64,000 nt of DNA, from NCBI RefSeq assembly GCF_014196345.1, contig NZ_JACIDN010000005.1, forward strand, positions 124,001 through 188,000, written 5' to 3'. Below are positions 17,263 to 25,847 of the stretch, piece after piece. Position 1 is the first letter of the stretch. Each line of letters begins with the position of its first letter. Under the pieces are notes generated by a model that had not been told where the DNA came from, did no database searches, and saw only the letters and a list, made by a program, of their open reading frames with translations. The DNA is from Methylobacterium brachythecii (GTDB taxonomy: Bacteria; Pseudomonadota; Alphaproteobacteria; Rhizobiales; Beijerinckiaceae). A program made the translations under genes and the position numbers.

Positions 17263-17280
17263 CTCTCATAGCCCTCTCAT
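17263..17280 (+). promoter_or_regulatory. Two direct repeats with 11-bp spacing (Pho-box-like)
   Basis: CTCTCAT occurs at 17263-17269 and again at 17274-17280, exactly 11 bp apart, with CTGTC following at 17283. The PhoB box is two CTGTCAT-type heptamers at the same spacing. It lies in the 299-bp gap (17220-17518) between the minus-strand small gene and the lanmodulin-like gene; the rest of the gap shows nothing clear. The assignment is tentative. Confidence 0.25.
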
Positions 17281-17518
17281 GACTGTCTATCTGTAGTAAA
17301 CACGGCACAGTTTTCGCGACACCGCGTCCGCCGCACGCCTGAAAGGGGAGCTCGGCACATCACTGCCGGCTCGGAAGACGGTCCCGGCGCCATTTCGGGA
17401 GCCGTATCTTCGAGCCGATCACATCGGCGCGATCACCACTCGCCGACGGAGCGCGCGGGAAATACCTCATTGCCCAGTTCGGACCCGCACCGAGCCACCC
17501 ATTCATCGGAGACCATCC

Positions 17519-17935
17519 ATGCGCCCAGTCACCGCTTCGGCTCTTCTTCTGGCCCTCGTCGGCTTTACGGCACCGCTCGCATCGTCCAGCGCCATCGCGC
17601 GCGCATCCGGCGCCGACAAGACGCTGAAGGCGGTCGACACGGACAATGACGGCACGATCGACCTGAAGGAAGCGACTGCTGCGGGCGAGGCGACCTTCAC
17701 CAAGCTCGACAAGGACAATGACGGCTCGGTCGATACCAAGGAGTTGCAGGGTCGGCTGAGCAAGAAGGACCTCAAGGCCGCCGATCCCGACAACGACGGT
17801 CATCTCGACAAGAAGGAATACTCTGCCCTGGTGGAGCAGCGCTTCAAGGCGGCCGATCCGGATGGCGACGGAACACTTGATGCGAAGGAGCTGAAGACTC
17901 CTGCCGGCAAGGCTCTCTCGGCCCTGCTGAAATAG
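17519..17935 (+). CDS. Lanmodulin-like periplasmic EF-hand protein
   Basis: A 138-residue exported protein with four EF-hand loops: D40-E51, D64-E75, D89-E100 and D113-E124. The loop order, the 12/13/12-residue linkers and much of the sequence (GTIDLKE, TKEL, DLK, LDKKEY, FKAADPD) match lanmodulin, the periplasmic lanthanide-binding protein of Methylorubrum extorquens. The diagnostic Pro at loop position 2 is kept in loops 3 and 4 (P90, P114) but is Thr41 and Lys65 in loops 1 and 2. Asp at loop position 9, linked to lanthanide selectivity, is present in all four. The signal peptide ends near AIARA29. GGAGA (17508-17512) supports ATG 17519. It may be a paralogue with altered metal affinity or preference; calcium binding is the alternative. 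Confidence 0.85.
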   Translation: MRPVTASALLLALVGFTAPLASSSAIARASGADKTLKAVDTDNDGTIDLKEATAAGEATFTKLDKDNDGSVDTKELQGRLSKKDLKAADPDNDGHLDKKEYSALVEQRFKAADPDGDGTLDAKELKTPAGKALSALLK

Positions 17936-17951
17936 CCAGCCGGCTAGACCC

Positions 17952-18389
17952 CTACGCTGCGACGAGCAGGGACACCCCCGCGACACCCGAGAGGACGAGG
18001 CGCAAACGCCCCATCCAGACCGGGGTCATGCCGCGGCGGGTGAGATCCTGGTCGATCACGCCCCAGAGCAGCACGAGGCAGCCGAGCACCCGCAGGTCCC
18101 AGGGCGCAGGCGCGGCGAGCGCCGCCCAGGCGAGTAGGGAGGGGACGACGGCGATGAGATAGTCGGCGTTGCCGGCATCGCGGGCCGCGGCGGCGCCCCA
18201 GCGGATCCCGCCGAGAAAGGACGCGATCACCGCACCGTAGGCTGAGAGGATCGTGCGGGGGGACAACCCGACCGGACCGAGGCCCGCGTCCGAGCCGCTG
18301 ACGGAGAGAGCCGCGAAGCCGAGAAAGGGAATCAGCCCGGCGACACCGAGAAAGACGGCGCCCATCGGCACCGTCGTCAGCCGCGGCAT
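17952..18389 (-). CDS. DUF3429 family membrane protein
   Basis: A 145-residue inner-membrane protein with four to five hydrophobic helices: GAVFLGVAGLIPFLGFAAL, an ILSAYGAVIASFLGGIRWG segment typical of DUF3429, ADYLIAVVPSLLAWAALA, LRVLGCLVLLWGVI and a last helix at the C-terminus. I chose ATG 18389 because GGGAG lies 6 nt upstream; the open frame continues further but with non-coding character. DUF3429 has no known function. The gene converges with the lanmodulin-like gene, with 16 nt between the stops. Confidence 0.85.
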   Translation of the reverse strand: MPRLTTVPMGAVFLGVAGLIPFLGFAALSVSGSDAGLGPVGLSPRTILSAYGAVIASFLGGIRWGAAAARDAGNADYLIAVVPSLLAWAALAAPAPWDLRVLGCLVLLWGVIDQDLTRRGMTPVWMGRLRLVLSGVAGVSLLVAA

Positions 18390-18645
18390 GGGCACTCCCA
18401 GTCCGGCGAGAGACGATGTCGCCTGTATGAACGTTCTTGCGCGTTCATCGCCCCATGCTCCCGAGCACCAGAGCTGGGCCCCCGAAGGTTGGCCCGGACG
18501 CCGGTTGCGGGATTCACACGCGCAGAAACGGGCGTTGACGGCAACCGGGACGCTTTGGCACACCGGGTCGAACGCACGCACTATTTCGCGAGTCGGAGCG
18601 GGCGCGAAGACGCCGCTCTCGCGAGCGGCGGCCCAAGAGGTCCGA

Positions 18646-21600
18646 TCAGACGCCGGCGCGCGGCCCGGAGCGGGCGAAGCTGCCGGTCGGCGAGCCGGGC
18701 GGAGGCGCGCCGAGCAGCGACATCGCCGCAGGCGCCGCGGCCTTGGCCGGCGGCAGGTCGTTGGCGGAGGGGTCGGCAACCTTCGGCTTGTAGGCCGAGG
18801 CGACGGCCTTGGCCGCGGCGAGGTCCTTAGGCGCGAGCTTGGCCGCGACGTCGTCCCGCTTCTTGCCAGCCTCCTCGTCGCCCTGCACGGCGGCGGCGGA
18901 GAACCAGGCGTAGGACTGGATGAGGTCCTGGCCGACACCGAGGCCGCGGGCATAGAGCACGGCGAGGTTGTACTGGCTGTCGCGCACGCCGTACTCGGCC
19001 GCGCGGCGGAACCAGGTCGAGGCGGTGGCGAAGTCCGGCTTACCGCTGGCGCTCGGATTCTCGGCGTGCAGCACGGCGAGGTTGTGCATCGCGCGGATGT
19101 TGCCGCGGTCGGCTGCGCGGCCGTACCAGGTCTTGGCTTGGCCGAGATCGCGGATCACGCCGGAGCCCTTCTCGAAGAAGCTGCCGAGCTTGAACTGCGC
19201 CGGGGCGTAGCCCGCGTCGGCGAGCTTCTCGTAGAGCTTGGCGGCGACGGCGAGATCGCGCGGCATACCGCGACCATCGGCCTCGCGAGCGGCGAGCTCG
19301 TAGATGGCGGCGCCGTCGCCGTCGAGGGCCGATTGCTTGAGGGTGGCGAGGCCGGCAGGAACCGAGGACAGCTCGCGGCCGAGCGAAGCCATCGTGGCGA
19401 CCTTCGGGATCGCTGCCTGGGCGGGAGCGCTCTCCTCTATCCGTGAGGGCGCGGCGGCCTTCGGGACGGAAGGGCTGGCATCGGCGATGGACTGCGTAGT
19501 CTGCGGTCCAGCGGAGGGGGCCACGGCAGGTGCGGACGCAGCCGGATCGACGGCGGCTTCGGCGGCCGGGGGCTCGACGGGAACCGGCTTTGCGGCGGCC
19601 ACCGGCTTGACCGGCTCGGCCTGACCTGCCGGGCTGCCCATCTGGTAGGCCTGGAGCGCGCCGAGGACGAGCACCACGGCGGCGAGGCCGAGGATCAGGG
19701 GACGGCGGCGCTTCTCGAAACTGCCGAGCAAGCGCCCGACGACGCCGGCCGCAGGCGGAGCGGAGGAGCTGACGCGCGCAGCGGAGGCTTCGCGGCGCTC
19801 GGGGGCGGACGGCGCCTCGGCGGCGATGTCGGCCTGGGCGGCCTGGGCGGCGCGGCGCGCGGCGGCGATGAAGCTGGACTTGATGTCGCCGGCCGGAGCG
19901 GCCGAAGCCTCGGGCACGGCGCTGCGGGCCGGGCTCGGACGGCCGGCGCCGGGCTCGAGCAGCTCGTCGCCGAGGCTCGCCGGCTCCAGGGCCGGCTGCG
20001 CACGGCGAGCCGTGCGGCTGCGCGGGGCTGAGACGGGGATGGTCTCGATCTTCGGTGCGCCGAGCGTGGTCGAGGCGCGAAGCTGCTGCCCGAGCGAAAC
20101 GCTCTCATCCTGGACCGGCGGCCGGATCACGGGGCCGGAGTCGGACATGCCGAGCCGGTCGACGAGCCGCGTCAGCACCGAGTTCAGGCCGTCCATCGTC
20201 GCCTGCATGCGCTGGTCGGCGGAAATCTGGCGGGCACGGAGCTCGTCGAGGTCGGCGCGGAAGGCATCGAACTTGGCCGGAGCCGGGCTCAGGCCGCCCT
20301 GGCCGACCGCTTCGGAGAGCGCCCGGCGCGTGGCACGCTCGACGGCGGCCTCGACGTGGGTGTCGTCGCGCAAGGCGGAGATCTGGGTCAGCAACTCACC
20401 CATCGTCCGCTCGAGGCCGGCCACGGCCGGATCGACGGCGCGGGTGTCCAGGCGCTCGGCCAGGCTGACGACATGACTTTCGAGCGCATCGAGATTGCCA
20501 CCGCCAGAACCGACACGGTCGACCTTCTCGGCGATGCCGCGCAGAAGCGCATGCATCGAGGCGAGCTCCGCCGGGGGGGCGGCCGGGCGGTGCAAGGTCT
20601 CGCCGATGGTCTCGAGGCGCCCGATGAGGTCGCGGACCGGGTTGACGTCGACGCGGCTCTGCAGGTCGGCAATCTGCCCGCTCAAGGCCTGCAGGCCCTG
20701 GGCGAGGCTCTGAATGCGCTCGGGGCCGGCGAGGCCCGCGATCATCTGGCGGATCTCGTCGAGTTCGCGATGGACCCCGTCGAGCGCGCTCTGATCGGCG
20801 TGGCTCGATGCCGCCCCGTCGGCGCGGCGCGCCAAGCGCTCGACCTCGCCCGCGAGGCGGGCTTGGACGTTGTCCGCGAATTCTTCCGCGAGCGTCTCGG
20901 CCTGGCGGCGCATCGCCTCGATCGGAGCGGCGAACTCCGCCGGATCGCGCGAGCGGTGCACGTCCTCGGAGAGCGAGCGCATCGCCTTTTCGAGGGCTCC
21001 CACATCGCGGCCGGTGGCGAGGGTGCCGAGCGACTCGCGAAGGCGCGCAGTCTCGGCCTGCAACTCGGTGATGGCCGGGGAGGGGGGGGCGGCCTCGGCG
21101 AAGGGCTGCGCGGTCGAGCCGTCCGCGTCGAGCTCGCGCTGGCGGCGGCGGACTTCGTCCACGGCGTCACGCATCTCGGCGGAGATCGGGCGACCGCGGC
21201 GACCGAGCGGGCGCGGGCCGCCGATCTGGGCCGTCATCTCGCCCATCCGGCGCTCGATCTCGGCGAGGCGCTCGGCGACGTGGTCGACGTTGGCTGTGGC
21301 CGGAGCCTCCGCATTCGCGGTGCTGCGGTCTTCCTTGAGTGTGCGGTCGAGGGCGTCGAGGCGGCGCATCATCTCGGTGATCGAGGCAGTTGCGGGCTCT
21401 GCCGCCGTTACGGCGGGGGCCCGCGCGGGAGCAGGAGCCTTCACCGCCTTCGGCTTCGGCGGCGTCACGGCCGCCGGTGCAGGCGTGGGAGCCGGTTCGG
21501 GAGCCGGCCGTTCGGCCTGAGGCTCGGGCACGGCGGCCTCGCGGGCGGCAGCACGGTTACGCTGCCGGGCCGCTGCGGGCTTTGCCTCGGATTTCTCGGG

Positions 21601-21720
21601 CGCGACCACCGATGCGATCCAGGTTTCCAGCGGAACGCCGGCGCGCTGGGCGACTTCGCGCGCAGCCTCGATCACGTCGGGATCGAAACCTTCGAGGCTG
21701 AGCGTCGCGGTACGTCTCAT
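18646..21720 (-). CDS. PodJ-like coiled-coil membrane protein with SEL1 repeats
   Basis: A 1024-residue protein resembling the polar localisation factor PodJ and its Rhizobiales relatives. From the N-terminus it has a short segment (RRTATLSLEGFDPDVIEAAREVAQ, split here as a ribbon/helix motif), a long Ala/Pro-rich and coiled-coil cytoplasmic part (about 60-620), one transmembrane helix (about 672-694), a Pro/Ala-rich periplasmic linker and three to four SEL1 (TPR-like) repeats (about 800-946; AKLYEKLADAGYAPAQFKLG, AKTWYGRAADRGNIRAMHNL, STWFRRAAEYGVRDSQYNLA). Such proteins organise the cell pole or peptidoglycan growth. ATG 21720 was chosen; an in-frame ATG at 21744 adds eight residues. The 256-bp gap after its stop (18390-18645) holds no gene. 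Confidence 0.85.
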   Translation of the reverse strand: MRRTATLSLEGFDPDVIEAAREVAQRAGVPLETWIASVVAPEKSEAKPAAARQRNRAAAREAAVPEPQAERPAPEPAPTPAPAAVTPPKPKAVKAPAPARAPAVTAAEPATASITEMMRRLDALDRTLKEDRSTANAEAPATANVDHVAERLAEIERRMGEMTAQIGGPRPLGRRGRPISAEMRDAVDEVRRRQRELDADGSTAQPFAEAAPPSPAITELQAETARLRESLGTLATGRDVGALEKAMRSLSEDVHRSRDPAEFAAPIEAMRRQAETLAEEFADNVQARLAGEVERLARRADGAASSHADQSALDGVHRELDEIRQMIAGLAGPERIQSLAQGLQALSGQIADLQSRVDVNPVRDLIGRLETIGETLHRPAAPPAELASMHALLRGIAEKVDRVGSGGGNLDALESHVVSLAERLDTRAVDPAVAGLERTMGELLTQISALRDDTHVEAAVERATRRALSEAVGQGGLSPAPAKFDAFRADLDELRARQISADQRMQATMDGLNSVLTRLVDRLGMSDSGPVIRPPVQDESVSLGQQLRASTTLGAPKIETIPVSAPRSRTARRAQPALEPASLGDELLEPGAGRPSPARSAVPEASAAPAGDIKSSFIAAARRAAQAAQADIAAEAPSAPERREASAARVSSSAPPAAGVVGRLLGSFEKRRRPLILGLAAVVLVLGALQAYQMGSPAGQAEPVKPVAAAKPVPVEPPAAEAAVDPAASAPAVAPSAGPQTTQSIADASPSVPKAAAPSRIEESAPAQAAIPKVATMASLGRELSSVPAGLATLKQSALDGDGAAIYELAAREADGRGMPRDLAVAAKLYEKLADAGYAPAQFKLGSFFEKGSGVIRDLGQAKTWYGRAADRGNIRAMHNLAVLHAENPSASGKPDFATASTWFRRAAEYGVRDSQYNLAVLYARGLGVGQDLIQSYAWFSAAAVQGDEEAGKKRDDVAAKLAPKDLAAAKAVASAYKPKVADPSANDLPPAKAAAPAAMSLLGAPPPGSPTGSFARSGPRAGV

Positions 21721-21929
21721 CGTCGGACCCAGGGTCGGAAGCATCGTTCGGTGGGACTTCACCCGCTGGCGCCAACGCGCAGGACGGGCAAAGACCTGAA
21801 CGGTCCGGCAGACCTTTAACAATCTTGGTAAACCTCCGGTTAATTCCGGCCACGTTGCCACTGGCCAGCCGACCGAATTCGGGTTTCTCGGCACGCCGGG
21901 ACCGGAAGGGTCTTTTCGAACCGGGCGCG

Positions 21930-21949
21930 ATAGTTTACATATGAACTAT
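21930..21949. promoter_or_regulatory. Inverted repeat before the beta-oxidation cluster
   Basis: ATAGTT at 21930-21935 and AACTAT at 21944-21949 form perfect 6-bp arms with an 8-nt centre TACATATG, 40 bp before the acyl-CoA dehydrogenase start. It lies where a repressor of fatty-acid genes could bind. No regulator gene is adjacent, so the binding protein is unknown. Confidence 0.45.
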
Positions 21950-21989
21950 CGAAGCGCGTCGCCAATCCGCGCACGGGGAGAAACAGGAC

Positions 21990-23780
21990 ATGCCGAGCTA
22001 CCGGGCACCGGTCGAGGACGTGACGTTCCTCTTGAACGACGTCCTCGGCATCCGCCGTTACGACAACCTGCCGGGTTTCTCGGACGCCTCCGACGACGTG
22101 ATCGAGGCCCTCCTGAACGAGGGCGGGAAGCTCGCCGGCAACGTGTTCGCACCGGCGAACCTCGCCGGAGACAAGGAAGGCTGCACCCGCAACGACGACG
22201 GCAGCGTGACGACGCCGGCAGCCTTCAAGAAGGCCTATGCCGCGCATATCGAGGGCGGATGGAACGGCCTCTCGGTGCCGGAGGAATACGGTGGCCAGGG
22301 CCTGCCGCACGTCCTGAACACCGCGATCTCAGAATTCGCCAGCGGCGCCAACCTCGCGCTCGCCATGTACCCCGGCCTGACCCAGGGCGCGATCGCGGCT
22401 TTGCTCGTCCATGGCAGCGAGGAGCAGAAGCAGGCCTACATCCCGAAGATGGTCGAGGGCTCCTGGACCGGGACCATGAACCTCACCGAGCCGCATTGCG
22501 GCACGGATCTCGGGCTCCTGAAGACCAAGGCCGTGGCGAACGGCGATGGCTCCTACAGCCTTTCCGGGACCAAGATCTTCATTTCGGCCGGCGAGCACGA
22601 TCTTTCGGAAAACATCATTCACCTCGTCATCGCCCGCATCGAAGGCGCGCCGGCCGGCACCAAGGGCATCTCGCTCTTCGTGGTGCCGAAGTTCCTCGTG
22701 AACGAGGACGGCTCGGTGGGCGCGCGCAACGGCGTCTCCTGCGGCTCCATCGAGCACAAGATGGGCATCCACGGGAATTCCACCTGCGTGATGTACTACG
22801 ACGGCGCCAAGGGCTGGCTCGTCGGCGCCGAGAACAAGGGTCTCGCGGCGATGTTCGTGATGATGAACGAGGCTCGCCTCGCCGTCGGCGTGCAGGGGCT
22901 CGGCCAGTCCGAGGTCGCCTACCAGAACGCCGTCGCCTACGCGAAGGACCGGCTCCAGGGCCGCGCGCTGACGGGCACCAAGGAGCCCGGCAAGGTGGCC
23001 GATCCGATCATCGTGCATGCCGATGTCCGTCGTACGCTGATGGGCATCCGCGCCTTCAACGAGGCGGCCCGCGCGCTCGCCCTCTGGACGGCCCTGCAAT
23101 CCGATATCGCCCACCGCTCGCAGGACGCGAAGGAGCGCCAGGCCGCAGACGACCTGCTCGGCCTGCTCACTCCGGTCGTGAAGGGCGTGCTCACCGACAA
23201 GGGCTTCGCCAATGCGGTCGAGGCCCAGCAGATGTTCGGCGGCCACGGCTACATCGAGGAATGGGGCATGTCGCAGTTCGTGCGCGATGCCCGCATCGCC
23301 ATGATCTACGAGGGCGCCAACGGCGTTCAGGCCATGGACCTGATCGGCCGCAAGCTGCCCAAGGACGGCGGCCGCGCCATGATGGGCTTCCTCGGCGAGG
23401 TCCAAACCTTCGTGAAGGACCACGGCGAGGACGAGCAGCTCAAGGCCTTGACCGGACCGCTCCAGGCCGCGCTCGACGACCTCCAGGGCGCCACGATGTG
23501 GCTGATGCAGAACGCCATGGCCAAGCCCGACAATGCCGGTGCCGGCGCCACCGACTACATGCACCTCCTCGGCCTCGTCGCCCTGGGCTACATGTGGGGC
23601 CGGATCGCCAAGGCGGCGATCGCGGCGAAGGCTGAGGGCGGCGACGCCGAGCGGATGGATGCCAAGCTCGTCACGGGCCGGTTCTTCGCGGAGCGGATGC
23701 TGCCGGAGACGGCGCTCAGGCTGGCCCGGATCAAGGCCGGATCGGACACGACGATGGCCTTGGCGGCCGAGGCGTTCTAA
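21990..23780 (+). CDS. Acyl-CoA dehydrogenase, long C-terminal-extended type
   Basis: A 596-residue FAD flavoprotein for the first step of beta-oxidation, forming trans-2-enoyl-CoA. It belongs to the extended subfamily (as DmdC and some FadE forms) with an extra N-terminal helix (PSYRAPVEDVTFLLNDVL) and a C-terminal acyl-CoA dehydrogenase domain. The FAD and substrate motifs MNLTEPHCGTDLGLLKTKA and GTKIFISAGEHD are present, and the catalytic base is E441 in MIYEGANGVQAMDLIG. GGGGAGAAAC precedes ATG 21990. It is the first gene of a beta-oxidation cluster with a thiolase, DUF2059 and a bifunctional FadJ-type protein. Chain-length preference cannot be read. A palindrome lies upstream. Confidence 0.95.
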   Translation: MPSYRAPVEDVTFLLNDVLGIRRYDNLPGFSDASDDVIEALLNEGGKLAGNVFAPANLAGDKEGCTRNDDGSVTTPAAFKKAYAAHIEGGWNGLSVPEEYGGQGLPHVLNTAISEFASGANLALAMYPGLTQGAIAALLVHGSEEQKQAYIPKMVEGSWTGTMNLTEPHCGTDLGLLKTKAVANGDGSYSLSGTKIFISAGEHDLSENIIHLVIARIEGAPAGTKGISLFVVPKFLVNEDGSVGARNGVSCGSIEHKMGIHGNSTCVMYYDGAKGWLVGAENKGLAAMFVMMNEARLAVGVQGLGQSEVAYQNAVAYAKDRLQGRALTGTKEPGKVADPIIVHADVRRTLMGIRAFNEAARALALWTALQSDIAHRSQDAKERQAADDLLGLLTPVVKGVLTDKGFANAVEAQQMFGGHGYIEEWGMSQFVRDARIAMIYEGANGVQAMDLIGRKLPKDGGRAMMGFLGEVQTFVKDHGEDEQLKALTGPLQAALDDLQGATMWLMQNAMAKPDNAGAGATDYMHLLGLVALGYMWGRIAKAAIAAKAEGGDAERMDAKLVTGRFFAERMLPETALRLARIKAGSDTTMALAAEAF

Positions 23781-23796
23781 GCGAACGCAACGCGCT

Positions 23797-23904
23797 CTCC
23801 TCTCCCTTGCGGGGAGGAGTTGGAAGTGGGGTCGTGCAAAATCGATCGTAACGGTGCCGTCTGCACCACCCCCACCCCTAACCCCTCCCCGCAAGGGGGA
23901 GGGG
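23797..23904. repeat. Palindromic G/C-run repeat between acd and thiolase genes
   Basis: The left arm around CTCTCCCTTGCGGGGAGGAGTT (split here) begins at 23797 and the right arm ACCCCTCCCCGCAAGGGGGA ends at 23904. They form a long stem of about 20 bp with interior mismatches. GTGGGG/CCCCAC extends the pairing inward. It fills the 160-bp gap between the dehydrogenase and thiolase genes. It resembles the common proteobacterial repeat with CCCCTCCCCGCAAGGGGAGGGG. Confidence 0.75.
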
Positions 23905-23940
23905 ATCGGCGTCCAGGATCGAGGAACCGAGGAAGCGGAT

Positions 23941-25149
<1,209 letters not shown>

Positions 25150-25257
25150 ACGGCCCATTTCACCAGACAGTGGCCGCCCGCCGGCAAAGGCTGGTAAAGG
25201 CGGCCACCCGGCGCCCCGCATCAGCGGAGCGGCCGTCAGAATGGGAGAAACGCCAAG

Positions 25258-25752
25258 ATGATGAGACTTCTCGCAACCGTCGGCCTCGCGCTCGCGCTCG
25301 GCATGCCGCTCGCCGCCCGCGCCGACGAAATGGCCGATAAGGTCGCCGTGGCGAAGGCGCTCGTCGACAAGACGATTCTGAAGACCCTCGATACGGGTTT
25401 CGCCGGCGCCCTGGAGAAAACCGTCGCCCAGATGCCCGAGGAAAAGGCTGAGAAGGTCCGCAAGGACGCTCGCGCCGAGTTCGACACGCAGCGTCAGACT
25501 CTGCTCGACGGCATCTCTAAGCAGTACGCTGAGAAGTTCAGCCTCACCGAACTCAAGCACCTGCAGGGCATCTACGAAGATCCGATCTACCAGAAGTATC
25601 AGGCGATGAACGCCGACCCGAAGTCGGAGATCAACGTGATCTCGCAGGCCGCCGTGACGAAGCTCCTGAACATGCTCACCCTGGCTGCCGCCGGCGACCA
25701 GAAGCCCGGCGTGCCGAACTACGACAAGCCGATGCAGATGCCGGCCAAGTAG
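25258..25752 (+). CDS. DUF2059 family secreted protein
   Basis: A 164-residue exported protein. A signal peptide ends near AARA21/DEMADK, and the rest is mostly helical with a DUF2059-like core (about 95-150: YAEKFSLTELKHLQGIYEDP, then YQKYQAMNADPKSEI). GGGAGAAAC precedes ATG 25258. DUF2059 proteins are small periplasmic proteins of unknown role. Its place inside the beta-oxidation set is repeated in relatives as far as I recall, but a functional link is not established. Confidence 0.88.
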   Translation: MMRLLATVGLALALGMPLAARADEMADKVAVAKALVDKTILKTLDTGFAGALEKTVAQMPEEKAEKVRKDARAEFDTQRQTLLDGISKQYAEKFSLTELKHLQGIYEDPIYQKYQAMNADPKSEINVISQAAVTKLLNMLTLAAAGDQKPGVPNYDKPMQMPAK

Positions 25753-25847
25753 ACAGGCCGCACACGACGCTCGCGGGCGCTGCAGGGAGCAGCGCCCGCC
25801 GCAAGACCGCGCCGGCGCCAGCCGCCGCCCATCCCCGAGGATCCGCG

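Noticed and set aside
17519..17935. Calmodulin-like calcium protein as the primary name
   Set aside because: Loop spacing and sequence match lanmodulin better; calcium binding is kept only as an alternative.
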